From: Novosphingobium sp. B1
Lineage (GTDB): Bacteria > Pseudomonadota > Alphaproteobacteria > Sphingomonadales > Sphingomonadaceae
NCBI RefSeq assembly: GCF_900176395.1
Contig: NZ_FWXL01000011.1
Coordinates: 1 to 64,000 of the forward strand
Reading direction: 5' to 3'
DNA: 64,000 nt
A program made the position numbers and the translations under genes. Positions 52,744-61,501 of the stretch are shown one piece after another (position 1 is the stretch's first letter; every line of letters starts with the position of its first letter). Under the pieces are notes generated by a model. That model was not told the DNA's origin, did no database searches, and saw nothing but the letters and a program-made list of their open reading frames with translations.

Positions 52744-53724
52744 ATGTCCCTGCCCCCGCTTTTCGCCAATCTGCGCTTGCCCGTCATTGCATCGCCGCTG
52801 TTCATCATTTCCTGTCCGGAACTCGTGATTGCCCAGTGCAAGGCAGGTGTTGTCGGATCGTTCCCCTCGCTCAACGCGCGTCCGATCAGCCAGCTGGACG
52901 AGTGGCTGCACCAGATCACCGAGGAACTGGCCGCGCACAATCGCGCCAATCCGGACAGGCCCGCTGCGCCTTTTGCGGTGAACCAGATCGTTCACAAGAC
53001 CAATAACCGCCTCGATGAGGACATGGCGCTTTGTGCAAAGTGGCAGGTGCCGATGATGATCACATCGCTTGGCGCGCGCGAGGACGTCTATGCCGCTGCC
53101 CATGGTTGGGGCGGCATCGTGCTGCATGACGTCATCAACGATCGCTTTGCCCGCAAGGCCATTGAAAAAGGTGCCGACGGTCTGATCCCGGTCGCGGCAG
53201 GAGCCGGCGGCCATGCCGGCGCACAATCGCCATTCGCCTTGATGCAGGAAATCCGGGAATGGTTCGATGGATTGGTCGCCCTCTCCGGGGCCATTGCGCA
53301 CGGTCGCTCGGTGCTTGCAGCGCAGGCCCTCGGCGCCGATTTTGCCTATATTGGTTCAGCCTGGATCGCGACCGAGGAAGCCAACGCCAACGCCGCCTAC
53401 AAGCAAGCCATCGTCGACAGCCGCGCTGACGATATCGTCTATTCGAACCTCTTCACCGGGGTTCACGGCAACTATCTGCGTTCATCGATCGTCAACGCGG
53501 GCCTCGATCCTGATAACCTTCCGGTCAGCGACCCCAGCAAGATGAATTTCGGCTCTGGCGGCAACACCGAGGCAAAGGCCTGGAAGGACATCTGGGGTTC
53601 TGGCCAGGGCGTCGGTGCGGTGAGCGCCGTCGAACCGGTGGCAGCCCGTGTCGAACGGCTCGAGCGTCAGTATCACGAGGCGCGCAACGCCCTGTCAGCC
53701 GCAACCGCGCCTTTCAAGCGGTAA
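52744..53724 (+). CDS. Nitronate monooxygenase-like FMN oxidoreductase
   Basis: 326 aa. NMO/2-nitropropane dioxygenase fold: LPVIASPLFIISCPELVIAQCKAGVVGSFPSLNARP at the start, phosphate loop VAAGAGGHAGAQSPFALMQEI, and ALGADFAYIGSAWIATEEANANAAYKQAIV. Oxidises nitronates or acts as an NADH:flavin/enoyl reductase-type enzyme. About 78 bp after the amidohydrolase. Confidence 0.87.
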   Translation: MSLPPLFANLRLPVIASPLFIISCPELVIAQCKAGVVGSFPSLNARPISQLDEWLHQITEELAAHNRANPDRPAAPFAVNQIVHKTNNRLDEDMALCAKWQVPMMITSLGAREDVYAAAHGWGGIVLHDVINDRFARKAIEKGADGLIPVAAGAGGHAGAQSPFALMQEIREWFDGLVALSGAIAHGRSVLAAQALGADFAYIGSAWIATEEANANAAYKQAIVDSRADDIVYSNLFTGVHGNYLRSSIVNAGLDPDNLPVSDPSKMNFGSGGNTEAKAWKDIWGSGQGVGAVSAVEPVAARVERLERQYHEARNALSAATAPFKR

Positions 53725-53731
53725 CGGTCTG

Positions 53732-54271
53732 TCACGCGGCGCTGGCCACTTCAGTCGTTTCGGACCAGAACAGGTCAGCCATGTCATCGAGGTGGCTGAA
53801 GTCCAGGGCAGGGTCCCGACGGTTGAGCGGGACTCGCGCCCAGTTGCGCGGATCCAGGAACCGTCGGCGCAGCGCTCTTTGCAGCAGGTCAAAGCGCATC
53901 AGAGCCACGTAGTCTGCTGCCGGGCCACTTTGCCGATCGCGCGACCAGTCGCTTTCGATCTGGCCGATCCGCTCTATGACAAGTTCATTATAGGCACGAT
54001 GCGGCCCACGGTGCAGCGGCAGCCCTGCCCTCGTCGCGCCCTGTTCGGACGCCGGCAGCAACTGGCCATTCCGGCGGAAGTCGTGAATCCCGAGCCGGTC
54101 AACGCCAAGATGATCGATCAGTCTTTCAAAAGCCTTCAATTGCAGGATCTGACGGGGAACGAGATGATGGCGCTGCAAGTCCGGCGTATATCCCGGACGC
54201 CCCGGAACGTTTACGCTACCAAATGGCAGACGTACTCTTTTCCGTCGGAAATGGTCGCTATTCAGTCGCAC
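53732..54271 (-). CDS. AHH-type HNH/EndoVII-like nuclease domain protein
   Basis: 179 aa from a GTG. AHH-like pattern: QRHHLVPRQIL (H35, H36), RRNGQLLPAS (N68, G69), LPLHRGPHRAYNELV (H87, H91, Y94). In other bacteria this domain is a toxin tip in polymorphic toxins or stands alone. Here it is not attached to a secretion domain. It overlaps the preceding gene by 10 bp. Confidence 0.65.
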   Translation of the reverse strand: MRLNSDHFRRKRVRLPFGSVNVPGRPGYTPDLQRHHLVPRQILQLKAFERLIDHLGVDRLGIHDFRRNGQLLPASEQGATRAGLPLHRGPHRAYNELVIERIGQIESDWSRDRQSGPAADYVALMRFDLLQRALRRRFLDPRNWARVPLNRRDPALDFSHLDDMADLFWSETTEVASAA

Positions 54272-55002
54272 CAGGCCAAGATACGGTCGCCGCTTTCCGC
54301 CTCAAGAACGACTGCTCCCGTTCCGGCAAGAATTGCCTCGGCAGACTGTGTGACCGGGCCGTGTGTTACAAGCCAGTCCACCAGGCGGACAGCGATCCGC
54401 GCAAGGGGAGCGTCACTTGAAGGGCTGCGTGGCCGCAAGATAAATTCCTGCCCTGTCAGGAAGTTAAGGCCTTCAGTGCGCAGGCCACCGTCGGCCTCGC
54501 GATGCATCGCCACAAAGGCGGGAGCCGGAAATGGTCCGCCATCGAGCCATGGGCGAATAGCCTGTTCGAAGTGTTCGATTTTTAGCGCCAAACGGGCGGG
54601 AATCCACGCAATGGCGCTTGCCGGACCGATTTTGGCCAGTTCTGAAAGCAGAGCCGCCACGACTCGGATCACCGGCAAAAGCCTTTCAGCGCCGGCCAGG
54701 TGGGGTCCCGGTGCAACTGCGAGCCAAGACTGATCCGTGATGGACAAGATGGGCAAGCCTACACCGGTTCTTACATCCGGAGCGGGCGCGGGTGGCCCGT
54801 CACGCAAGCCGCGAACGTCGAAAGTGAGACCTTCCCGCAGAATTTCGGCCCAGCCTTCAGACCCTTGGGGCCTGTGCGAAACTGCAAAGCCGCCCTCGGC
54901 CCTTGCGGCGGCGACGAGCGCATCGGTATCTGGCAGATGTTCCAGCTGATAGAGTAGCGCGGCGACAGGCGCGCATTCGGCCGACCGGTCACTCGCTTCC
55001 AC
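54262..55002 (-). CDS. Unknown protein overlapping the AHH nuclease gene
   Basis: 246 aa from GTG 55002 (AGAGGGAC upstream); a TTG at 55017 is an alternative. A faint DUF4261-like pattern is visible (AIAWIPARLALKIEHFEQAIRPWLDGGPFPAPAFV; RTEGLNFLTGQEFIL). No catalytic motif, signal or membrane segment. Its overlap with the nuclease gene suggests the products act together, perhaps as an inhibitor, but this is a guess. Confidence 0.55.
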   Translation of the reverse strand: MEASDRSAECAPVAALLYQLEHLPDTDALVAAARAEGGFAVSHRPQGSEGWAEILREGLTFDVRGLRDGPPAPAPDVRTGVGLPILSITDQSWLAVAPGPHLAGAERLLPVIRVVAALLSELAKIGPASAIAWIPARLALKIEHFEQAIRPWLDGGPFPAPAFVAMHREADGGLRTEGLNFLTGQEFILRPRSPSSDAPLARIAVRLVDWLVTHGPVTQSAEAILAGTGAVVLEAESGDRILAWCD

Positions 55003-55104
55003 AACCGTCCCTCTCAAAATCCCCGACAGCTTGCACAGCGTCCCGACAACGTCCAGTCAACCATGCGCCCGATTGGCTCCGTTGCCGACCATAAGACGGA
55101 TACC

Positions 55105-55593
55105 TTAGAAAACTCCTAGCGACATACCCGCAGCTATCCCCTGTCCCAAACTGTGACAGGCCTGAAGAACTTCATCCGACACGGTCTTGGGTGCGAGTAT
55201 CGCCTCGGGCGTCTGCGCGGTCGTGCAATGGATCATTGCCTCGGCGACCCTGCGCAGGCGCCATCCTGTCACGATCCGATCAAGCTGCAATTGTGCCCCA
55301 TCGCCACCAGATCCCGCGGCAATGATCGAAGCGTAAGGCCTGCCTTCCAGCTGCCCCAGCAACGGGTAGTAGGAGCGATCGAAAAAAGCCTTCATTTCGC
55401 CCGACATGCTGCCGAGGTTCTCGGGGAAACAAAACAGATAGCCGGCGCTTTCCAGCATGTCGGCGGGGCTGGTCTCCTCGGCACTCGACAGGCGGCTCCC
55501 CAACTCGGTCATCGCACCGGCATGCGCGGCACAGGCCATAGCCTGCGACGCGCCGGTGCGACTGTGCCAGATGATGAGGAGCCCCTGTGCCAT
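55105..55593 (-). CDS. Flavodoxin-like/NAD(P)H-quinone reductase-type protein
   Basis: 162 aa. Flavodoxin-fold loop IIWHSRTGASQAMA and the FMN-ring loop FCFPENLGSMSGEMKAFFDRSYYPLLG, typical of WrbA/NADPH-dependent FMN reductases. Likely an FMN-binding redox protein. 3 bp after the secreted protein gene. Confidence 0.78.
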   Translation of the reverse strand: MAQGLLIIWHSRTGASQAMACAAHAGAMTELGSRLSSAEETSPADMLESAGYLFCFPENLGSMSGEMKAFFDRSYYPLLGQLEGRPYASIIAAGSGGDGAQLQLDRIVTGWRLRRVAEAMIHCTTAQTPEAILAPKTVSDEVLQACHSLGQGIAAGMSLGVF

Positions 55594-55596
55594 GTC

Positions 55597-56862
55597 TCAG
55601 CAGTCGTCTGCGCCCGTGGGCAGGCCCAGCGCGCCGCCAACAGCCCCTCCCAGCAGGCCGCCCAGACCCTTCTTCTTCGGCTTGCATTGCGGCCGCTGTT
55701 CTTGCGCCGGGGTCCCTTGCGTTCGGCCATTGTCGCTCCGCCCCGCAAAGCCCTCGAAGCCGACGAGAAACCCCGTAGTCGACCGATGCCGGATGCGTGC
55801 TGTCCATTCCGGCATCCATCGCACCTTGGGATCTGCCGGGCGCGGCGGATAGGCGAACGATTCTTCCGGCCCATAGGCGTGGAGCGTACCGAACATGAAA
55901 TCGGGCGCTGCGGCCTTGACCTCTGCCGGCACCGTGCATGTCGTCGTCTGGGGTGACATCACGGTACGGTCGGCAACCAGCCTTGCCACCGTTGCGGGTG
56001 AAAGCCAATCGGACAGGCCACCCCCGAACTGGCGGGCTGCGCTCGATGACCACCACACGATGTCGGTCATCTCCTGTCCCTTAGGCGCCTGCTTGCCGCC
56101 GATGATCATCGCATAATAGCCAGTGGCATCAGCCAAGCTGCCCCACCGCAGCAACGTCGCGCCAGAAGGCTGAGGGGCGTTCGTCGCATCCAGAGCGCCC
56201 ATGAAGTCCTTCGACAGGCTGAAAGCCATCTCAGGTGCATAATTGGAGGCAATCCTGTGCTGGCCTGGCAACGACGAATCCGGCCTTGCGGACTTGCCGT
56301 CATCGCCAGGCCAGTATCCGTATGTCTTGCTCGAGCCAGGCGAAACCCACCGGTCGAGCGGCACCGTCGTCGTCCAAAGACCGGGTGGCACCTGCCCTTG
56401 GGCAAGCTTGCTGAAGTCGATAACCACCGGCTGCCCCTTCGGCGCATGCTCGCCGCACCCCCAGAAGATGAGCATCCGCCCCTTGGGCCGCTGGAATTCC
56501 GCTTCTCCCGGCAGACGGGGCTCGCTGACCGGCGTCTTGAGCAGAACCGATTTTCCAAGCTTCGCGCCCGGGGGCATGAAATGTTCGGCTTTCGGCTTGC
56601 CATCGGTCGGCCCACGCGTGCTGCCAAGATCGAGCCACAACATATGCTGCGCCTTGGGTGCACCACCCATGCCCAGCGCCATGGCTGCAGCAAGCCCACC
56701 TCCACCAGAACCCGGCGCGCCCATACCGCCCAGTCCAGACATCGTCTCGGCACGCATGTCGTAGCGCGCGATCGGCGCGGCCGACTGCTGTGCCACGCCC
56801 GTACCGGCAAGCGCGACAAGCACTCCTGCGCCAGCCGCGATCCCTATGGTCCTTCCCCGCAT
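55597..56862 (-). CDS. Secreted protein of unknown function
   Basis: 421 aa. Signal peptide (TIGIAAGAGVLVALAGTGVA), a Gly-rich segment (GLGGMGAPGSGGGGLAAAMALGMGG), a long central domain without known motif (MLIFWGCGEHAPKGQPVVIDFSKLAQ, WKRW-like aromatic patches) and a Lys/Gly-rich tail (KPKKKGLGGLLGGAVGGALG). Likely periplasmic. First gene of a two-gene unit with the flavodoxin-like protein. Confidence 0.7.
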   Translation of the reverse strand: MRGRTIGIAAGAGVLVALAGTGVAQQSAAPIARYDMRAETMSGLGGMGAPGSGGGGLAAAMALGMGGAPKAQHMLWLDLGSTRGPTDGKPKAEHFMPPGAKLGKSVLLKTPVSEPRLPGEAEFQRPKGRMLIFWGCGEHAPKGQPVVIDFSKLAQGQVPPGLWTTTVPLDRWVSPGSSKTYGYWPGDDGKSARPDSSLPGQHRIASNYAPEMAFSLSKDFMGALDATNAPQPSGATLLRWGSLADATGYYAMIIGGKQAPKGQEMTDIVWWSSSAARQFGGGLSDWLSPATVARLVADRTVMSPQTTTCTVPAEVKAAAPDFMFGTLHAYGPEESFAYPPRPADPKVRWMPEWTARIRHRSTTGFLVGFEGFAGRSDNGRTQGTPAQEQRPQCKPKKKGLGGLLGGAVGGALGLPTGADDC

Positions 56863-56975
56863 GTTCCGTCTCCATCCTCAATCGATGCGACCGCCATGGA
56901 CCGGGGACAAGTTTCTCATCGTGCGCAACCGCGCCTGCCCTTTTCGGTGTCCGTGTCATGGTATAGCGCAAACAC

Positions 56976-58751
56976 ATGATTCCGGTCACTGCGATAACAC
57001 ACTCTCTTTCCGGCCAGGCCTGGCGCTGGCGCGGCGGCAACATGGACATGGGACATGGCCTGCGCGGTCCGGCCGATGACATTGTCAACCAGCTGCTACT
57101 GTCGCGCGGGGTCACCATTGATGAGCTCGAACGCCATCGCCGGCCCACTTTGCGCGAGTTTCTTCCTGACCCGTCGATCTTCCGGGACATGGACATTGCA
57201 GCTGCGCGCCTTGCAGATGCTGTCCTTCAGGGTGAAGCGATCACGATCTACGGCGACTACGATGTCGACGGGGCGACGAGTGCAGCCTTGCTTATCCTGC
57301 TGCTGCGCGATCTTGGCGTAACGGCTGGCCACTACATTCCCGACAGGTTGCTTGAGGGATATGGTCCCTCGGGTGAAGCTCTGGTCCGGCTGGCCCAAGC
57401 GGGGTCGCAGCTTATCGTCACTGTCGATTGCGGGGCGATGGCGCATGAAGCCCTCGCCATGGCGGCTGCAGAAGGTGTCGACGTCATCGTTGTCGACCAT
57501 CACAAATGCTCAGCAGAGCTTCCGCGTGCGACGGCACTGGTCAATCCCAATCGGCTCGATGAAGATGACGAGGCCGCTGCCCACGGTCATCTGGCAGCAG
57601 TAGGCGTTGCCTTCCTGCTGGCCGTCGCCACGGTTCGCGAGCTTAGGGCGCGTGGCTGGTTCGAAAGCCGTAAGGCGCCAGACCTGATGAACCTGCTCGA
57701 TCTGGTCGCGCTCGGCACGGTGGCCGACGTTGCGCAGCTCAGGGGCCTGAACCGCGCGCTGGTGAGCCAGGGCCTCAAGATCATGGCACGGCGCGAGAAT
57801 ATCGGCCTCTCCGCGCTGATCGATGCCAGCCGCCTCAATCGAGCGCCGACCTGCAGCGATCTCGGATTCGCTCTTGGACCGCGCATCAATGCCGGTGGCC
57901 GGGTGGGTGAAGCCACGCTGGGTGTCAGGTTGCTGACGACGCAAGACCCCGAGGAGGCGCGCGAGATTTCCGCCCTCCTCTCGCAGCTCAACGAAGAGCG
58001 TCGGGCCATCGAACAGGAAGTGCAGGAAGCTGCAGAATCGCAGCTAGCGGCGCAGCACAACCGGGCGGTAATGGTGCTTTCGGGGCGCGGATGGCATCCC
58101 GGCGTGATCGGAATCGTGGCAGGCCGCATCAAGGAACGCACTGGCAAGCCGACACTCGTTATCGCCCTGGACGCCGACGAGAACGGAAAGGGCAAGGGAT
58201 CGGGTCGCTCCATCACCGGGGTCGATCTTGGCGCTGCCATCATCGCTGCGCGCGAAGCGGGTCTTCTCGTCGCCGGAGGAGGCCACGCGATGGCCTGTGG
58301 GCTGACGGTAAGCCCTGACCAGCTTCAGGACCTGGCCGATTGGCTCGACGCGCGGCTGTCCCGCGATGTTACGCGGGCGCAAGCGTCGCAGTCCCTGTTG
58401 CTCGACCTCTCTCTCAGTCCCGGCGGTCTCACGCCTGAACTTGTTGAGTCGCTCGAGGCTGCAGGTCCATTCGGCGTGGGCTGGCCGGGACCGCGTGTGG
58501 CCGTGGGCCCGGTGCGCCTGGTCAAGGCCGATCTAGTCGGCACCGATCATGTGCGGATGATCGCTGCGGGAAGCGACGGGCGCTCGTTCAAGGCCATCGC
58601 CTTTCGCGCTGCCCAGACCGAGATGGGCCAGGCGCTTCTGCACGGCTCGAAAGGCCGCCAGCTCTGGCTGGCAGGGCGTGCAAAGATCGATGATTGGGGC
58701 AGCCGGCCTGCTGCGGAACTCCATGTCGAGGATGCAGCTTTTGCCGACTGA
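56976..58751 (+). CDS. recJ: Single-stranded-DNA-specific exonuclease RecJ
   Basis: 591 aa. DHH phosphoesterase motifs: YGDYDVDGATSAALL (motif I), LIVTVDCGA, VIVVDHHKCSAELP (DHH), and GRINAGGR-like RINAGGRVGEA; DHHA1 domain with GWHPGVIGIVAGRI and VAGGGHAMACG. 5'-3' exonuclease in recombination and mismatch repair. Confidence 0.96.
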   Translation: MIPVTAITHSLSGQAWRWRGGNMDMGHGLRGPADDIVNQLLLSRGVTIDELERHRRPTLREFLPDPSIFRDMDIAAARLADAVLQGEAITIYGDYDVDGATSAALLILLLRDLGVTAGHYIPDRLLEGYGPSGEALVRLAQAGSQLIVTVDCGAMAHEALAMAAAEGVDVIVVDHHKCSAELPRATALVNPNRLDEDDEAAAHGHLAAVGVAFLLAVATVRELRARGWFESRKAPDLMNLLDLVALGTVADVAQLRGLNRALVSQGLKIMARRENIGLSALIDASRLNRAPTCSDLGFALGPRINAGGRVGEATLGVRLLTTQDPEEAREISALLSQLNEERRAIEQEVQEAAESQLAAQHNRAVMVLSGRGWHPGVIGIVAGRIKERTGKPTLVIALDADENGKGKGSGRSITGVDLGAAIIAAREAGLLVAGGGHAMACGLTVSPDQLQDLADWLDARLSRDVTRAQASQSLLLDLSLSPGGLTPELVESLEAAGPFGVGWPGPRVAVGPVRLVKADLVGTDHVRMIAAGSDGRSFKAIAFRAAQTEMGQALLHGSKGRQLWLAGRAKIDDWGSRPAAELHVEDAAFAD

Positions 58752-58831
58752 CATTTTTCTTCAATTCCGTGCTTGACGCCCCGCCATACTCCCCTTAGAG
58801 GCGCGGACCTGCCCAGCGGCGCAAGCCCAGT

Positions 58832-58906
58832 GGCCCCTTCGTCTAGCGGTCAGGACGCGGCCCTTTCACGGCTGAAACACGGGTTCGATTCCCGTAGGGG
58901 TCACCA
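58832..58906 (+). tRNA. tRNA-Glu(TTC)
   Basis: 75 nt including the encoded CCA. Acceptor GGCCCCT/AGGGGTC, anticodon stem CGGCC/GGCTG, loop CTTTCAC with anticodon TTC (58865-58867), T arm ACGGG-TTCGATT-CCCGT. Reads GAA. 59 bp upstream of a near-identical tRNA-Glu. Confidence 0.97.
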
Positions 58907-58965
58907 CTTGCTTCTCCTCTTGCTTGAGGGAAGCGGCGGCGCACTATCAGGCCTTCCAGCGGAAT

Positions 58966-59040
58966 GGCCCCTTCGTCTAGCGGTCAGGACGCGGCCCTCT
59001 CACGGCTGAAACACGGGTTCGATTCCCGTAGGGGTCACCA
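58966..59040 (+). tRNA. tRNA-Glu(CTC)
   Basis: 75 nt including CCA. Identical to the preceding tRNA except for C instead of T at the first anticodon base (58999), giving CTC, which reads GAG. Clearly a tandem duplication with a wobble-base change. Confidence 0.97.
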
Positions 59041-59157
59041 TTGCCACGATCGGATGGGTATTTTCCAAAGCAAACTGTCGCGTCACAAGCGCACAGGTAG
59101 CCGGGGCAGACGGTAGCACCGCCCGCCCCCGCGCATCTCTTCAGCAGTCTGTCTTGC

Positions 59158-60489
59158 CTACAATGCGTTTCGCGCAGCGATTCGGCCAAGGACCTCGGCG
59201 CTCGGCTTCGCAGTCCGCTTGAACGTCACCCGGTCGAACGAATGCAGGCCGAAGCGGTGGTGGTAGCCAAAGCCCCACTCGAAGTTGTCGATCAAGGACC
59301 AGTGGAAGTAGCCGCGCACCGGTACACCATCGTTGATCGCGCGTTTCAGTTCTGCAAGCGCGGCCGGGATCAGCCACTGGCGCAAAGCATCATCGTCCGA
59401 ATTGACGCCGTGCTCGGTGACATAGACCGGCAGCTTCGTCACCTCATGGGCATAGCGCACGGCACCCGCCAACGAGCCTGGCCAGACCTCTATCCCGCCG
59501 GCGTTGCGCCGTGCGTCTGCAGGCGCTGGAAGCGGGCCCCGATCATTCCACACCTTGCGCTCATAGTTCTGCACGCCGATGAAATCACAGGTGTCACGCG
59601 CCAGGCGCAGCCATTCGTTGTAATAGCGCTCGCGAATGCCATCGCGCATCGAGTTCTTGCCAACCGCCTGGTCGTCCAGCATCGCCAGGCTCACGCCTAC
59701 CGGCAGGTCGGGCCGAACCGCCTTGATCGCGGCGAGGCCGCGACGATGACCCTCCATCATGTTGGCGCGGTAGGTCTTCGGGTCGCGGATATAGAGAGCC
59801 ACGCCTGGCGTGTAGAGCGGCACGCCCAGTTGCCGGGCTGCGGCCTCCTGCGTGGCCTTGTCACCGGCCATGAGCTGCGGTGGCAGGATTTCGCCGATCA
59901 CGCCTGCGAGATTGGGCTCGTTCAGCGTGGTGGCGATTTCGATGCCCGCCGCAAGATGGCGTGCAGCACGGTCGCAGAAGCGTGCGAACAGCGCAGGCGA
60001 TTCCGGATTGTGCCAGCCGCACTTGGCAGCAAACCAGCGCGGCGTGGTAAAGTGGTTGAAGGTTACGACGGGCTTGAGGCCCCTCACCCGGCAGCCTTCG
60101 ATCATCGCCTTGTAATGATCGAGCATGGCGTTGGAGAAGTATCCCTCGTCCGGCTCGATCCTCGCCCATTCCAGGCTGAAGCGATAGGCGTTGAGGCCCA
60201 TGCCCTTGACCAGATCGAGATCGACGGGCCAAAGTTCGAAACTGTTGGCCGCGTCGCCCGAACGCTCGGCGAACGTGGTGCCGGGTACGTTTTCGATCAC
60301 CCACAAGTCGGCGTTGAGGTTGTTGCCCTCGACCTGGTGGGCAGCAGTCGCGGCACCCCACAGGAAGCCTGCGGGAAATTCTGGATCAAGCGGCTTGGCC
60401 CTGGCTGCGCGCGCAAGCGCATTGCCGCCTGTCACCGCAGAAGCACCTAGAGCCACGGCAGAAGCCATCAGGCTGCGACGGTCGATCAT
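59158..60489 (-). CDS. Secreted GH1 beta-glucosidase/glycosidase with Tat-like signal
   Basis: 443 aa. N-terminus MIDRRSLMASAVALGASAV resembles a twin-arginine signal. GH1 features: FLWGAATAAHQVEGNN, acid/base E191 in TTLNEPNLAG, nucleophile E359 in YVTEHGVNSDD, and HWSLIDNFEWGFGYHHRFGL. Hydrolyses beta-glycosides in the periplasm. One base separates it from the upstream hydrolase gene. Confidence 0.93.
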   Translation of the reverse strand: MIDRRSLMASAVALGASAVTGGNALARAARAKPLDPEFPAGFLWGAATAAHQVEGNNLNADLWVIENVPGTTFAERSGDAANSFELWPVDLDLVKGMGLNAYRFSLEWARIEPDEGYFSNAMLDHYKAMIEGCRVRGLKPVVTFNHFTTPRWFAAKCGWHNPESPALFARFCDRAARHLAAGIEIATTLNEPNLAGVIGEILPPQLMAGDKATQEAAARQLGVPLYTPGVALYIRDPKTYRANMMEGHRRGLAAIKAVRPDLPVGVSLAMLDDQAVGKNSMRDGIRERYYNEWLRLARDTCDFIGVQNYERKVWNDRGPLPAPADARRNAGGIEVWPGSLAGAVRYAHEVTKLPVYVTEHGVNSDDDALRQWLIPAALAELKRAINDGVPVRGYFHWSLIDNFEWGFGYHHRFGLHSFDRVTFKRTAKPSAEVLGRIAARNAL

Positions 60490-60490
60490 C

Positions 60491-61411
60491 TTACTTCTTC
60501 TCCGTTGTCAGGAAGCCCTGCGTTCGCATCCACCGGTACAGAAGTTCGAGCCATCCTTCCTCTGGCGAACCGGCAGGGCCAGCGCCAAAGCCATGGCCGC
60601 CGGCCGAAAACAGGTGGAACTCGATCGACTTGCCGGCGCTGCGATAATTTTCAATCAAGGGCAGACCGCGCTGCCGAGCCAGCAGGAAATCATCGGCGGC
60701 TATGGCGACAAACATGGGCGGCGCATCGGCAGGTACTGTCATCGGACCCATGTTCGGGTAGATGGGCGCAGCAAAATCGGGGCGATCAGCGCCCCCCTTC
60801 TCCACGACGCTTCGGGTAAGGAAACCGCCTGCCGAAAATCCCATGAAGCCCACACGCTCGGGATCGATGCCATATCTGGCTGAACTTGCGCGCACATGGC
60901 GCAGTGCGGCTATGCCGTCTGCCAAGGCTTCGGCGGGGGTATCGGCCGGAGGTGCAAAGGCAGCCTTCTGGCCGCCGATCATCTTGCCGAGTTCGGCGAC
61001 GAAGACCTTCTGGTCAGCAGGCGTCGGCAGCGTCCTGTACTTGAGGACGAAAGCAGTCACGCCATGATTGGCAAACCAGCGCGCCACTTCCCAGCCTTCC
61101 TTGTCCATTTCCAGGCCAAGGAACGCTCCCCCTGGTGCAATGATGACAGACGCTGGCAAGGCTTTCCCGATCGGCTGGAAAACAGTGAGCGTCGGCCGGG
61201 TGACGTTGCGCACTGCGTAGCGGCCCATGTCGCTGGGATGCCAGACCTCGCGATCCACCTTCTCGGCAGTCGGGAGGGTGATGGTATTGGGTTGCGCAGG
61301 CGCTGCGATCGTTTCGGTAGAAATACCCGTCTGCGCTATTGCTGACGAGCCCCAGAAGAATGCGATACCCAGGCAAAGCATCGAGCACCGAAGCGCGGGC
61401 GAGGTCGTCAT
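60491..61411 (-). CDS. Secreted alpha/beta hydrolase (esterase-type)
   Basis: 306 aa. Signal peptide (ALRCSMLCLGIAFFWGSSAIAQ). Esterase/BD-FAE-like core: SVIIAPGGAFLGLEMDKEGWEVARWFANHGVTAFVLKYR, nucleophile in VGFMGFSAGGFLTRSV, His in FSAGGHGFGAG. May remove acyl or feruloyl groups from glycosides before the GH1 enzyme acts. ATG 61411 has AAGGA 7 bp upstream. Confidence 0.87.
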   Translation of the reverse strand: MTTSPALRCSMLCLGIAFFWGSSAIAQTGISTETIAAPAQPNTITLPTAEKVDREVWHPSDMGRYAVRNVTRPTLTVFQPIGKALPASVIIAPGGAFLGLEMDKEGWEVARWFANHGVTAFVLKYRTLPTPADQKVFVAELGKMIGGQKAAFAPPADTPAEALADGIAALRHVRASSARYGIDPERVGFMGFSAGGFLTRSVVEKGGADRPDFAAPIYPNMGPMTVPADAPPMFVAIAADDFLLARQRGLPLIENYRSAGKSIEFHLFSAGGHGFGAGPAGSPEEGWLELLYRWMRTQGFLTTEKK

Positions 61412-61464
61412 CAGGTCATCCTTTTCCAGAACCGCTCCAGTCTTGGCCGGATGCAGCAAACGCA

Positions 61465-61492
61465 AGGGCCGCCACTTGGTGGTGGCGGCCCT
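61465..61492 (-). terminator. Hairpin after the second TonB receptor gene
   Basis: Perfect 10-bp stem AGGGCCGCCA / TGGCGGCCCT, 8-nt loop, 10 bp past the receptor stop. On the minus strand TTGCGTTTGC follows, so termination may be partial, allowing the hydrolase and GH1 genes to be read through. Confidence 0.6.
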
Positions 61493-61501
61493 CTTTGAGC
61501 A

